Notes: a model not told the origin generated them from the sequence alone. 64,000 bases of DNA from Bacillus sp. EB106-08-02-XG196 (GCF_013396335.1 NZ_JABWSY010000020.1:1-64000); one strand, 5' to 3'. Positions 51,395 through 61,323 are shown, numbered from the stretch's first letter. Made by a program: numbers and translations.

Positions 51395-52975
51395 TCAAAC
51401 GAACTCATGTGTTTTAAATTGTGCTAATTCGCCAGCCGCTTTGACACGGATACGTGTTGCGTTTCCTGGCATATAGGCAAGTGGAACGTCTTCAATATCA
51501 ACGATAACAAGTGATTCAGGATTTGCTCCCGCATTGATGGCTTCATTCATAGCGATTGATTTTGCATCTTCTAACGCTTTTTCTCTTCCAATCACATCAA
51601 GTGTATATACCTTTTCGATTTGGCCGCTAACCTGTGAAATCGCTGAACCAATTGCATTTGCTACACCGGAATGTTGTGGTCGAATCACCTCTGAGGCGCC
51701 TTTTAATTCTTCAGGGAGTAAGATACTGCCTCCGCCAACTAAAATAACAGGGACAGGAGTTGCGCTTGTTTTCATTTTATCAATCGCTTCCTCTACCATC
51801 TCTACTATTTTTTGATAGATTTTCTCCAATAACGATTTATCTAGATGTGCCACCTTTGAAGCATCCCCCAATTCAACTTTCCCAAGGGCTACAGCAACAT
51901 CGGTTGTTGTTAACGTATCTCCGCCAAAAATTAATCCCTTTTCAGGAAGTCGGTATCCGACACTGTCTGGTCCAATCGAGAATTCACCATTTTCTTGAAT
52001 TCTTACAATCGTACCTCCCCCGAGACCGATGGAAACAAGGTCAGGCATGCGGAAATTGGTACGCGCACCGCCAATTTCAACAGCTAATGAAGATTCTCTT
52101 GGGAACGATTGAACTAAAACCCCAACATCTGAAGTTGTCCCGCCAACGTCGACCACAATCGCATCGCTAAGATCACTCAAATAGGATGCTCCGCGTAAAG
52201 AATTCGTTGGTCCACATGCCACAGTGAAAATAGGATATCGAACAGCGTACTCGACTGACATAAGCGTACCATCGTTTTGTCCAAAAAATACTCTCGCGTC
52301 AATCCCTTCTGCCTTTAGTGCATTAATAAAGCCATCAGCCGCTGTTTTCGCCACATTCACAACGGAGGCATTTAAGATCGTCGCATTTTCTCTTTCCAGT
52401 AATCCGACGGAACCAATTTCTGAGGATAAAGAAAGAGCGACATCTTCACCAAGTACTTCTCGTAAAATTTCTCCAGCTCTTTGCTCATGTGATTGGGTCA
52501 CGGGAGAAAAAACGGAAGTTATCGCGATAGAATCTACCTTCCCTTTAATTTCATTCGCGATTTCGTATAAACGCTCTTCATCTAAGTCAACAATTTCTCT
52601 GCCGTCAAATTCATGTCCCCCACGGATTAGATAGACATGCCTTCCAAGTGCATCACGAAGGTCATCTGGAACACCGATCAAGGGTTTTACCGCTAAGGTG
52701 GCTGGTGCTCCGATGCGGATTGCAGCCATTTTATTCAATCTTTTCCGTTCAACGATGGCATTGGTACAATGAGTTGTACCAAGCATTGCGTATTTAATTT
52801 GGTCACGAGGAACCTGCGCTTCGTCAATGATTTTTTTCAGAGCATTGTAAATACCAGTCGCTACATCCTCAGTCGTCGCTGATTTCGTTTCTGAAATCAC
52901 CTGGTTATGTTGATCTAAAAGTACAGCATCTGTATGTGTTCCCCCAACATCGATTCCAATACGATAAATACTCAT
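51395..52975 (-). CDS. Hydantoinase/oxoprolinase (HyuA) family protein, copy 1
   Basis: A 526-residue HyuA-type ATPase (ASKHA fold) without a HyuB partner. Nucleotide loops are RIGIDVGGTHTDAVLLD at the N-terminus and VVDVGGTTSDVGVL in the middle; MLGTTHCTNAIVERKRL is family-typical. Shorter HyuA proteins paired with DUF917 are a recognised arrangement. It starts 1 nt inside the DUF917 stop (TAATG) with AAAGGAGTGG upstream. It is last in the sigma-54 operon. Probable ATP-dependent opening of a cyclic amide or ureide; the substrate cannot be named. Confidence 0.87.
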   Translation of the reverse strand: MSIYRIGIDVGGTHTDAVLLDQHNQVISETKSATTEDVATGIYNALKKIIDEAQVPRDQIKYAMLGTTHCTNAIVERKRLNKMAAIRIGAPATLAVKPLIGVPDDLRDALGRHVYLIRGGHEFDGREIVDLDEERLYEIANEIKGKVDSIAITSVFSPVTQSHEQRAGEILREVLGEDVALSLSSEIGSVGLLERENATILNASVVNVAKTAADGFINALKAEGIDARVFFGQNDGTLMSVEYAVRYPIFTVACGPTNSLRGASYLSDLSDAIVVDVGGTTSDVGVLVQSFPRESSLAVEIGGARTNFRMPDLVSIGLGGGTIVRIQENGEFSIGPDSVGYRLPEKGLIFGGDTLTTTDVAVALGKVELGDASKVAHLDKSLLEKIYQKIVEMVEEAIDKMKTSATPVPVILVGGGSILLPEELKGASEVIRPQHSGVANAIGSAISQVSGQIEKVYTLDVIGREKALEDAKSIAMNEAINAGANPESLVIVDIEDVPLAYMPGNATRIRVKAAGELAQFKTHEFV

Positions 52976-54069
52976 TATAAAGCCACTCCTTTCTTTACAA
53001 GCTCTTCAACTGGAACATAATCTACGTCATAGCCAAAGTATTTAGGACCTACTGTTTCAATTCCCTTAGCTGTTCTCCACTTCGGATTGCATGGAATTCC
53101 AATCACCACACATCGTGCACCATAGCGTATACCTTCTGTTGTAATCGGAAGACCTGTTTCCGCATCAAGTACAGCGATGAGGTCAGGTGTGACACAAACA
53201 AGACGCTGCTCTGTCTGAGCAAGTAAATGTTCATTTTGAAAGCTCAGCGTGAGCGTTTCACCCTTATACTCATTGAGTCCCTCAATTTTCGCTTCACCTC
53301 TGGCAAAACCTGTTTCTGTTTTTCGGTTAATATCATTTACTTTTCCACTAAACAATTCAAATCCGCCAACGGTTTTCATGACTTCTTGGATTGGATTTAC
53401 ATTGTTTACTTTTGCAAGCCTAATCGCTTTTCCAATCTCTTCTTCGAGCTTCAAGATACCGCTTATTCCGCTCTCTTTCAATTGCTTACCGGTCATCGGA
53501 TAAATTGCACACATAACAGAACCACCCATTTGAATCGTTGCTGCACGAGCAATTCTCTCGGTCCAAACATTATTAATCGTTGATAACAACATCGTATTCC
53601 CTTTCTCATCGGAAATCACTCCAGGTGTTGCTGAAATGCCATCTAAATAAAAGGTCACCATTTGCAACTCAGGAAAGGCTCTGCCCATTCCATCCACATC
53701 AATGACAGGTAAACCTAATCTTGCAGCTGTGGCAAAAGGAAGCATTGAGTTCACTCCTCCTGCTTCTATCGGAAACGTTCCATAAATCTTTTTCCCTAAA
53801 TATTCTTCTAGTTTTTGAAAGGCTTCAATTGCTTCTTCTCCACTCGGGGCTTTTTCCAGCATGACCGTCGGTGCTCCCATCATGGATGAAGGGACAACTA
53901 ATGCGTCTTCCGGTACCTCATCACCTTCTAATAAAGTGATTTCTCCATATTCTTCAATAGCTTGAAGTGCCATAAGTTTCCCAATGTAAGGGTCACCGCC
54001 ACCGCCCGTTCCTAGCAAGGCTGCTCCTACTGCTATATCTTCAATTTCTTGTTTTCCTATTTTTCTCAT
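52975..54069 (-). CDS. DUF917 family protein, copy 1
   Basis: A 364-residue DUF917 protein. Its glycine-rich N-terminal loop is LGTGGGGDPYIGK, with FPIEAGGVNSMLPFATAARLGLPVIDVDGMGRAFPE as the central conserved region (first and last residues given). As I recall, Pfam has linked this family to S-methyl-thiohydantoin desulfurase, which would suit thiohydantoin or hydantoin-like substrates; I hold this loosely. It is always close to HyuA-type proteins in my experience of these operons, and here the two overlap by one base, so they likely form a complex. Confidence 0.85.
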   Translation of the reverse strand: MRKIGKQEIEDIAVGAALLGTGGGGDPYIGKLMALQAIEEYGEITLLEGDEVPEDALVVPSSMMGAPTVMLEKAPSGEEAIEAFQKLEEYLGKKIYGTFPIEAGGVNSMLPFATAARLGLPVIDVDGMGRAFPELQMVTFYLDGISATPGVISDEKGNTMLLSTINNVWTERIARAATIQMGGSVMCAIYPMTGKQLKESGISGILKLEEEIGKAIRLAKVNNVNPIQEVMKTVGGFELFSGKVNDINRKTETGFARGEAKIEGLNEYKGETLTLSFQNEHLLAQTEQRLVCVTPDLIAVLDAETGLPITTEGIRYGARCVVIGIPCNPKWRTAKGIETVGPKYFGYDVDYVPVEELVKKGVAL

Positions 54070-54101
54070 AATCTAAAAACCTCCAATATTCCAAAAATTT
54101 A

Positions 54102-55418
54102 TTAGGCAGCTATCTTATTTGCATCCTTTTTGTTTCTCATAGTTATATAGATTTTTGAACCGAAGTAATAAACAACTGCACTTACTACAAGTGAATTGAT
54201 TGATGGAATACCAGCTGTCACGAAATATCCAGCTGCAAATCCTGCTGCCCATGCGATCAATGTCACAGGACTCATTTTTTCAACATCTGCAGGCAACGTT
54301 CCATTTGCCCTGCTTTCATCTAGTGCTTTTCGATGTGTTTTTAAAATGAAATAATCGATTACCATTATTCCTGCTACTGGCGGAATAAAAACACCTAGTA
54401 AAACGAGAAAGCCGACAAACATATCTAGAATACCCATAACCGAGAGCACGGTGCCAATTACACCAATGACAAGTGTGACCATCCCGCGATTTAACTTGAT
54501 ATTAAAAACAGAATCAAAAATATTTGTAAAACCTAATGATGAAGAATACAAGTTTAGATTATTGATTTTAATAGTAGAAAAGACAACTACGATCGCCCCT
54601 AGCCAGCCAGATGTTTGCATCATAATGCTGACCACGTCATTTGTTCTTGCAGCATGTGCCATGAGCACTGCAATCATATTAATCCCTAACTCTCCAACAA
54701 AGGTCCCAATCATTGTCATCCAAAAAACATCTTTTCCACTTTTAGCAAAGCGGCTGAAATCAGGTGTGATAACCGCTCCGATAATAAAACCACCAGCAAC
54801 CATTGTAGCAGCCACCCCCATTGTCAATGGATCGCCTGCAGGGGCAGTATGCGTTAAATCAAACAGAGAATGTTTGCTTAGGACTGCATAAATCCCCACT
54901 CCTACCGCCAAAAGAAAAGCAGGTACGGCGATGGTTGCTGTTGCACTTAGTAATTTAAATCCAAAAATAACAAGAATGGTTACACCTAATCCCGTAAGCG
55001 TTGCGGCAACAGGAAGACTTAACTTACCATTCGTTGCCTGAACGAGTCCATCTGCAAAAACGGAATTCTGGACACCAAACCAACCGATACAAGCAATGGC
55101 AATGATAGCTCCAATAATACTTGATCCATAGCGACCAAATCCGGTCCATCGTGATAATAGACTCGTCGACAGACCTTCACGTGCCCCCGCATAACCTAAA
55201 AGAAAACTAATGACCTGTAAAATGACGCTGCCGAACATCGTAGCCCAAAACGCTTCCCAGAAAGTCATTCCGTATCCTAATGCGGCACCTAATATGAACT
55301 GTGAAATGGTTGCAAGGGCACCAACCCGTACAATTGTGATACTCCACAATGATTGCCGCGCAGATTGCGGAACACGTGATAACGAGTAATCATCACCTAA
55401 AACCTTTTTGTTTTTCAT
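54102..55418 (-). CDS. NCS1-family (cytosine permease-like) transporter, second copy in window
   Basis: A 438-residue, 12-helix nucleobase:cation symporter-1 protein. After the soluble start DDYSLSRVPQSARQSLW come helices with ATISQFILGAALGYGM and SGKDVFWMTMIGTF. I choose the ATG at 55418, with AGGAGTG 8 nt upstream; the open frame goes back to 55463. It lies between the two DUF917/HyuA pairs and should import their heterocyclic substrate. It differs clearly from the NCS1 gene at 14.1 kb. Confidence 0.87.
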   Translation of the reverse strand: MKNKKVLGDDYSLSRVPQSARQSLWSITIVRVGALATISQFILGAALGYGMTFWEAFWATMFGSVILQVISFLLGYAGAREGLSTSLLSRWTGFGRYGSSIIGAIIAIACIGWFGVQNSVFADGLVQATNGKLSLPVAATLTGLGVTILVIFGFKLLSATATIAVPAFLLAVGVGIYAVLSKHSLFDLTHTAPAGDPLTMGVAATMVAGGFIIGAVITPDFSRFAKSGKDVFWMTMIGTFVGELGINMIAVLMAHAARTNDVVSIMMQTSGWLGAIVVVFSTIKINNLNLYSSSLGFTNIFDSVFNIKLNRGMVTLVIGVIGTVLSVMGILDMFVGFLVLLGVFIPPVAGIMVIDYFILKTHRKALDESRANGTLPADVEKMSPVTLIAWAAGFAAGYFVTAGIPSINSLVVSAVVYYFGSKIYITMRNKKDANKIAA

Positions 55419-55468
55419 TTTAATCACTCCTACTCGATTTTTTATCTGCATGATCATAGCCAACAGAG

Positions 55469-57013
55469 CTAAATCTGCAGTTCTCCCAAAGCCTTGATAC
55501 GAATCCTTAATACTTCTCCTTTAAAATAATCAAACGGGAACTCTTCGATTGAAGCCACCTTAATGCTCTCCACTTTTGCACCTTTTAGGATGAGCTGTTG
55601 AAAAAGTCTTTCTTTCTCAAGCTCAATGATTTCCTCTATCGTTTGGTTTTTCAGCCAAAATACTTTGTCAGTTTGAGCACTCAGGGGGGCATAGCAGGCA
55701 CCTATTGCATTACTTATATGATGACCTGATGGGTGAATAACCCTTTTGTATTTGCCGAATAACCGATTCACAATTAATGTGCTTCCCCCGCCAACCAACA
55801 CAACAGGAAGGCCTTCGCTATTTAGCTCTAAACGAGTAATCTTTTCCTTTATCTCCTGAGTCACCTTTTTTACGACTTTCTGACAATCTTCATAGGATAA
55901 TTTCATTAGCCCGCCAAGAGACAACTTTTCGTTAGAAACTGAATCCAAAGCCACCTTAAAGAATGAATCTGTTACGGTCCAGGAATCTCCTCCCCAAGAA
56001 ATCCCTTGATGTTCAAGGTCACTAGCAATCGTTGCCTTTATTTGTATTTCTTCATTATCCAGCGAAATCAGACTTCCGCCTCCATAAGGCAATGAATATA
56101 TTTTCGGAACTCTCATATTGACATCGATGTTTAAAAAAGAGGTTGAACCCACAGTCAATTCCGGCTGGCCATTTCGAATTTTCCCGATTTCAATCGTACT
56201 TCCCCCAAAATCAACAACTATACAATCTTGTAAACCACTTATGATGCTTGCCCCTCTGAAACTATTTGTTGCTCCAGATCCAATTGTGAAAATGGGATAT
56301 TCTATTGCATCTTGAAGTTCTAACAGAGAACCATCATTTTGGGTTAACCAACATGGGCATTGTAAGGAAAGCTTTTTAAATAATTCTGTTAAGTCCATCA
56401 TTGCCTGACGAATAACTTTTGAGAAAACAGCATTTAAAAGGGCAGCATTTTCTCTTTCTACAAAACCCATAACCCCCAATTCATGGGACATGGTAATCGG
56501 AATTTCAGGAAATTGTGTTTTTAAATCATCTCGAAGGTATCGTTCTTCCGTATCAATTAGTGGTGAGTTTACACCAACAATGCAGATAGACTCAATGTTA
56601 TCCTGTTGAATATGCTCGTAAAGCCTGTCCATATCTCCAGGGTCTGGCGTTTTAGTTAGATCTTCATAAAAACTAGTAATATGAAAGACATTACCTATAT
56701 ATTTTTTAAGATGTTCTGGCCAAAATAGACCTGGTTTAAGAAGTGTCGGCTTTTTCATAATCCGAATTAACGCTGTTTTCGAGAGTTGTACTGGGTGATA
56801 AAGTGCATTTTGAACATGAGTGGTTCCAACAAAAACACCCTCAATTTCATTCGGTGCTATACCCGCCTCACTAATTACTTTTCTAGCTGCGTGCTCAATC
56901 CCCGAAATAATATCCTTGGAGGTTAATTGTTTATTCCAAGAAAGGAGCTTCCCGTTGCTTCCTATTAAAACAGCATCTGTATTGGTACCTCCGACGTCAA
57001 TTCCAAGCTTCAT
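55469..57013 (-). CDS. Hydantoinase/oxoprolinase (HyuA) family protein, copy 2
   Basis: A 514-residue HyuA-type ATPase with KLGIDVGGTNTDAVLIG and VVDFGGSTIEIGKI nucleotide loops. The second loop has Ser-Thr-Ile-Glu where copy 1 has Thr-Thr-Ser-Asp, so copy 2 has drifted at the phosphate site. FVGTTHVQNALYHP matches the family. AAGGAG lies before the ATG and the start overlaps the preceding DUF917 gene by 17 nt. The two copies may act on consecutive intermediates or form a mixed complex. Confidence 0.85.
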   Translation of the reverse strand: MKLGIDVGGTNTDAVLIGSNGKLLSWNKQLTSKDIISGIEHAARKVISEAGIAPNEIEGVFVGTTHVQNALYHPVQLSKTALIRIMKKPTLLKPGLFWPEHLKKYIGNVFHITSFYEDLTKTPDPGDMDRLYEHIQQDNIESICIVGVNSPLIDTEERYLRDDLKTQFPEIPITMSHELGVMGFVERENAALLNAVFSKVIRQAMMDLTELFKKLSLQCPCWLTQNDGSLLELQDAIEYPIFTIGSGATNSFRGASIISGLQDCIVVDFGGSTIEIGKIRNGQPELTVGSTSFLNIDVNMRVPKIYSLPYGGGSLISLDNEEIQIKATIASDLEHQGISWGGDSWTVTDSFFKVALDSVSNEKLSLGGLMKLSYEDCQKVVKKVTQEIKEKITRLELNSEGLPVVLVGGGSTLIVNRLFGKYKRVIHPSGHHISNAIGACYAPLSAQTDKVFWLKNQTIEEIIELEKERLFQQLILKGAKVESIKVASIEEFPFDYFKGEVLRIRIKALGELQI

Positions 57014-58103
57014 GCGACTGATCTCCTTGCAATGGTTGATAGGTAACAGTTAGACCATAATTTTCAGGGCCCACCAATTCAAGCATATCCTTTGTCCGTA
57101 GGATATTGGGTGCTGGAACAGCAAATATTGTTACTGCCAAGCCTACTTGTATTTCGGAAACATTATAGGGGCTAAATTTTTCATCATCCAATACAAGAAT
57201 TAGATCAGGCGTCATGCAACGATATAGTTTTTCTTTAATCGCAATAAATTCATTTTTAAACTTTATTTCCATTCTTTTATTGGAATGAGACGACCTTCCC
57301 TCTATGGTGAATTTCCCGATCAATGCCCCTTCTTCAAACCATCTGCTAACTTCTGTTATGACACCCGTGATGATAGATATCGGTTTTCCATAAAGTGAGT
57401 TTTCAAAGACTGCCATCATTTCTATCCTTTTTTCACTAACCGATGTTTCTTTTATTAAAGCTGAGCCTAAACGATAAATTAAGTTTAAGGAACCTGAGAT
57501 CATTGATGTTTTCATCTTCCTAGCGTTTGAACCAAAGCCAACAAAATGAACATACCCGCCGCTTTTCGCAATAAAATTCTTTGTCTTTTCAGATGTAATT
57601 TGAATATTTTCATTTCCCTGTATGACTGTATATTCCTCATGAGTTTCAAGGACCATCGGTGAAACAGGAATCTTATTGAGATGATAGGTTGTCATTGATA
57701 ATTCTGGAAATGCCTTTCCCATGCCATCTCCATCCACCACTGGCAAATTGTTCTGATAGGCCATCAGTAACGGTTCTAATCCGTTTACTCCCCCGATTTC
57801 GACGGGGATGATGGCACCAATCTTTTGTTTTATGATGGACTCATATACCTTTATCGCTCGACTTCCCTGTATACCAGTTGGAATGTTCTCATTATAAAAA
57901 ATTGTTGAGCCCATCATCCCAGTTCCTACAACCCATTCATCCTCTAAATCAACAATTGTCTTTACTGTGATCGACTCTTCGTCTTTCATTATCGACATTA
58001 ATAGATTCTGAATGGTTTTTGTATCGCCACCACCTCCACAAGCAATTAATTTTGCCCCCAATGCTACTAATGGAATATCCTGTTTTTTAATTTGCCATGA
58101 CAT
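56997..58103 (-). CDS. DUF917 family protein, copy 2
   Basis: A 368-residue DUF917 protein, with the loop LIACGGGGDTKTIQNL and the central PVVDGDGMGKAFPELS. The ATG at 58103 has AAAGGGGAG upstream. An upstream in-frame ATG at 58145 is excluded because the sigma-54 promoter (58129-58144) overlaps it and transcription should start near 58118. It is the first gene of the operon DUF917-HyuA-NCS1-DUF917-HyuA. Confidence 0.85.
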   Translation of the reverse strand: MSWQIKKQDIPLVALGAKLIACGGGGDTKTIQNLLMSIMKDEESITVKTIVDLEDEWVVGTGMMGSTIFYNENIPTGIQGSRAIKVYESIIKQKIGAIIPVEIGGVNGLEPLLMAYQNNLPVVDGDGMGKAFPELSMTTYHLNKIPVSPMVLETHEEYTVIQGNENIQITSEKTKNFIAKSGGYVHFVGFGSNARKMKTSMISGSLNLIYRLGSALIKETSVSEKRIEMMAVFENSLYGKPISIITGVITEVSRWFEEGALIGKFTIEGRSSHSNKRMEIKFKNEFIAIKEKLYRCMTPDLILVLDDEKFSPYNVSEIQVGLAVTIFAVPAPNILRTKDMLELVGPENYGLTVTYQPLQGDQSHEAWN

Positions 58104-58128
58104 ATACTGCTCCCCTTTCTTTTTATAT

Positions 58129-58144
58129 TGCAAGTACCGTGCCA
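58129..58144 (-). promoter_or_regulatory. Sigma-54 (-24/-12) promoter
   Basis: TGGCAC-GGTAC-TTGCA on the minus strand is an exact match to the sigma-54 consensus (TGGCAC, five bases, TTGC). It lies 25 nt before the DUF917 ATG, just downstream of a sigma-54 activator gene. Confidence 0.92.
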
Positions 58145-58260
58145 AAAAAATAAAACCTCTGAAACCAGAGGATCGAAGGATTTTTAAAATTCAATATTAA
58201 AAATTATTAGAATAATCTCGATAATGATAATGGCTATCACAAGCACAAATCATAATTTTT

Positions 58261-58300
58261 CTCATCTTTACTCATTTTTTCTCATCTTTTCTCAACTTTT
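58261..58300. promoter_or_regulatory. Four tandem decamers, candidate activator (enhancer) site
   Basis: Four consecutive 10-bp units all begin with CTCA: CTCATCTTTA, CTCATTTTTT, CTCATCTTTT, CTCAACTTTT. The 10-bp period places each on the same face of the helix. The array is 117-171 bp upstream of the sigma-54 promoter, where enhancer sites usually lie, and just after the activator gene. Confidence 0.6.
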
Positions 58301-58308
58301 ATCAATTT

Positions 58309-60027
58309 CTACTTTATTTTATATTTAGTAATCCTTCGATATAATGTTGGTAAACTTATTTTCAAATGGTTTGCAGCTTTCTTTTTCCCATTCGTATCTC
58401 TGCCATATTGATCTAATAGTTCGATAATCATTTCTTTTTCATCTATACGCTTGTTTGTTTTACGTGGCAGAACAGTCTCTGTTTCCATTATGTGATCTTT
58501 TTTAGCTGCTACTCCAAAATTATTTGGCATACTTTCAATTGTCACTAAGTCACCAATTTCTAATTGTACAAAATGATGTACAACATTTTGAAGCTCTCTT
58601 ATATTTCCTGGCCATACATATCTAAGTAACTTTTCGATGACCACTTCTGATAACCTCTTCGGTGAACGCCCTAACTCTATAGAAATCTTATTTAAATAAT
58701 AATCAATAAGTATGGGAATATCTTCTCGTCGTTCCCTCAAAGGTGGAATCATAATTGGAATAACATTTAGCCGGTAATACAAGTCCTCTCGAAATTCCCT
58801 GTTTGCGACAAGTTCTTCTAGATTACGATGAGTTGCCGTTATGATCCGAACATTCACCGACGTGCTCTTTGTATCCCCAACTCTTTCAATCTTTCTTTCC
58901 TGGACTACCCTTAGTAATTTAGCCTGTAAAGGAAGTGGAAGGTCACCGATTTCATCTAGAAAAATCGTTCCACCATCGGCAAGCTCAAACCGTCCCGCTT
59001 TATCACTGGTTGCACCAGTAAATGCACCTTTTACATGTCCAAATAACTCACTTTCAAGTAAGGATTCTGGAATGGCGGCACAATTAAGAGCAATAAAAGG
59101 AGCTTCCCTCCGAGGACTAGCAGAGTGAATAGCTTGGGCAAATACTTCTTTTCCCGTTCCACTCTCTCCTCTTAATAGAACTGTCGTATCACTTGGAGCA
59201 ATTCTTTTTCCAATATCAATGACATTTTGAATCGACTCACTCGTCCCTTTGACATCATTAAAGTTATAGAGAACCCGTCGCTCATTCACCTTCTTTTTCG
59301 ACTCCCTAATAGGAGTTAAATGGAGAAGAAAAGAGACAATCTCCCCATTCGCCATTAAAGGATTTACTCTTACTGAAAATTCCTTTTGTTTCCCGCTCGT
59401 TAATGGATAAGAAATCCTCCATTCTCGCTGCTTCGCCTTATTTCTCATTTCTAACCAATCAGCTTGAGGGATGATTTCATTTATATTCTCACCCATTAAA
59501 ACGGTTCTAGCATTATTAAACTTCAAACTCACACTATTGCTGATATTATGAATTGTTCCATCTAAGCCAACGATTAGCAGTGGATCTTCGATTAATGAAA
59601 AGACCCCGTTCATTTCTTCTAGAATTGAATGGTTTTCTTTTCTTAATCCTACATTTTCTATTTTATTACTAATCCATTCCCTGCAAACATCTAGCTGCAG
59701 ATCCATTTTGTTATAGTTATCAACTAACCATTCATCCTGCCCTTTCACTGCCACAGCCAAGAGAACTCCTATGACTTTTCTATCCTGAAATATGGCTTTA
59801 ATCATAATGTTTTGGGCTTGACCAACTTCTGTTAATAAACATGTTTCACACGTATGCTCTATTCTTTTTGTAACGAAAACATCCATACCTGTCTTTTTAA
59901 CTTTATTGAGAATAGGACATTTTAGATGTAATTGGTCAAAAAATACTACCTCAATTTTAATGGGATATGGCTCCATAATCTTGGAAATAGTCCATTTCAT
60001 ATCTTTTTTTTCAATTTCTTTATACAT
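58309..60027 (-). CDS. Sigma-54-dependent transcriptional activator (PAS-AAA+-HTH)
   Basis: A 572-residue bacterial enhancer-binding protein. An N-terminal sensory region (1-130, with Cys60 and Cys63) and a PAS domain (about 136-240) precede the AAA+ domain with Walker A GESGTGKE (287-294), the sigma-54 contact loop GAFTGA (334-339) and Walker B GGTIFLDEIGD; a Fis-type helix-turn-helix ends the protein (NHLKISLPTLYRRITKY). AGGTGG lies 5 nt before the ATG at 60027. It is followed by the sigma-54 operon it should activate. The PAS or N-terminal region probably senses the heterocyclic substrate. Confidence 0.92.
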   Translation of the reverse strand: MYKEIEKKDMKWTISKIMEPYPIKIEVVFFDQLHLKCPILNKVKKTGMDVFVTKRIEHTCETCLLTEVGQAQNIMIKAIFQDRKVIGVLLAVAVKGQDEWLVDNYNKMDLQLDVCREWISNKIENVGLRKENHSILEEMNGVFSLIEDPLLIVGLDGTIHNISNSVSLKFNNARTVLMGENINEIIPQADWLEMRNKAKQREWRISYPLTSGKQKEFSVRVNPLMANGEIVSFLLHLTPIRESKKKVNERRVLYNFNDVKGTSESIQNVIDIGKRIAPSDTTVLLRGESGTGKEVFAQAIHSASPRREAPFIALNCAAIPESLLESELFGHVKGAFTGATSDKAGRFELADGGTIFLDEIGDLPLPLQAKLLRVVQERKIERVGDTKSTSVNVRIITATHRNLEELVANREFREDLYYRLNVIPIMIPPLRERREDIPILIDYYLNKISIELGRSPKRLSEVVIEKLLRYVWPGNIRELQNVVHHFVQLEIGDLVTIESMPNNFGVAAKKDHIMETETVLPRKTNKRIDEKEMIIELLDQYGRDTNGKKKAANHLKISLPTLYRRITKYKIK

Positions 60028-60228
60028 ATGTACCACCTGATCATCCTAGCTTTTATTGATTTAAATAAAAAGTAATTCCTTCTATTCTAAACAATAAGAA
60101 TATTAATTTCAAAACTAAAGTAAGATAACACCCTAGATAGATCGATTTACTTTATAAATTCTTTGCCTGACATTCACCTATTTTCCCTCTTAACATAGGA
60201 TGATTTAAAAATGGCAGGAGGTCGTTTT

Positions 60229-61317
60229 ATGGAGAAGGAACAAGCCTCAATCACAAAGTCCTCTAGGTCAAAATGGCAGACTTTTGAAGTGATTGGCATC
60301 TTGTTAGTTTTTGGATCATTGATTCTTCTTTTATTCGCTCCTAATTCATTGTCTAGCCTGTTTGATACGATTATTAAAGAAGTTAAACCAATTGTCGTAG
60401 ATATATTTCTGACTAGTGAAGTTGGGATTGCGATTATTGTAAGTGTTATTGTCGGACGCCTTTTGGAGCGATTAGGCTTTACGGATGGGTTGATTCGATT
60501 ATTTGTTCCGATTATGAAGTGGTTTAAAATCAATCCATCGGTGATCATTCCAAGCGTATACAACATCCTTGGTGATATTAACGCTGCTGGAAAAATCTCT
60601 GGACCTATACTTGTCAAAGCTAATGCAACCAAGGCTGAGCAAAAAATTGCGGTAGCGACGATGATTCAATCTCCACAATCCTTTGCAACCTTTGTGTTAG
60701 GACTCATCGCACTATCAGCGTTTAGTATTAATGCCTTTCCACTCGTAATCTTATCTATTTTTGTCCCAATCATTGTCGTCCCATTTCTGTTATCTAGAAC
60801 CATTTACCGAGATACAAAAAAAGTGGAGCTTGAGGAACTGCCGCGTTTTACACCTGCTACAAAATTTTTGCAAACGATTTTCTCATCCGCTAAAGAAGGT
60901 GTGGAACTGCTGTTTTTAATTATTATTCCAGCCGTTGCAGCTGTCTTTTTCTTTATCGGAGCCTTAAAATTCATAGGTGTTTGGAGTTTTATAGAATCTA
61001 GCTTATCCTCAGTTCTTACATTCTTAAGTATCGAACCAGCTACCGGTATTGTGTCCATACTTGCTGCTCCGACACTCGCGGTTGCTCAGCTTGCGGAACT
61101 CTCGAGTACCATTGATCCACGTTTAATTGTAGGCTCATTTGTTATAGCTAATTCTGGACTGCCATTGTCGGTCATCTTTGGCCAGGTGCCTGTCACCTGG
61201 GCTGAAACATCTAGTTTAATTGAGAGAGAAACGTTAGAGGCAGCGATTATTGGCATGGTTTTAAGATTTATTACGGCATGTGTATTGGGATATTTTTTAA
61301 CTCCATTTTTGGTGTGA
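60229..61317 (+). CDS. YjiH-like nucleoside-recognition (Gate) domain membrane protein
   Basis: A 362-residue membrane protein with about nine hydrophobic helices and two Gate-like regions (YNILGDINAAGKISGPILVKANAT, described by its pattern of small residues, and GSFVIANSGLPLSVIFGQVP). Related proteins carry nucleosides or other solutes; the substrate is not established. AGGAGG is 7 nt before the ATG at 60229; an upstream ATG at 60211 overlaps the ribosome site. It is divergent from the sigma-54 activator and followed 6 nt later by an amidohydrolase, so the pair may import and open a heterocycle. Confidence 0.82.
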   Translation: MEKEQASITKSSRSKWQTFEVIGILLVFGSLILLLFAPNSLSSLFDTIIKEVKPIVVDIFLTSEVGIAIIVSVIVGRLLERLGFTDGLIRLFVPIMKWFKINPSVIIPSVYNILGDINAAGKISGPILVKANATKAEQKIAVATMIQSPQSFATFVLGLIALSAFSINAFPLVILSIFVPIIVVPFLLSRTIYRDTKKVELEELPRFTPATKFLQTIFSSAKEGVELLFLIIIPAVAAVFFFIGALKFIGVWSFIESSLSSVLTFLSIEPATGIVSILAAPTLAVAQLAELSSTIDPRLIVGSFVIANSGLPLSVIFGQVPVTWAETSSLIERETLEAAIIGMVLRFITACVLGYFLTPFLV

Positions 61318-61323
61318 TGACTG

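Noticed and set aside
61182..61200. Palindrome CCAGGTG-CCTGT-CACCTGG inside the YjiH-like gene, similar to intergenic hairpins near 32.0 kb
   Set aside because: It encodes a normal stretch of the protein (FGQVPVTW), so insertion of a repeat is not needed to explain it.
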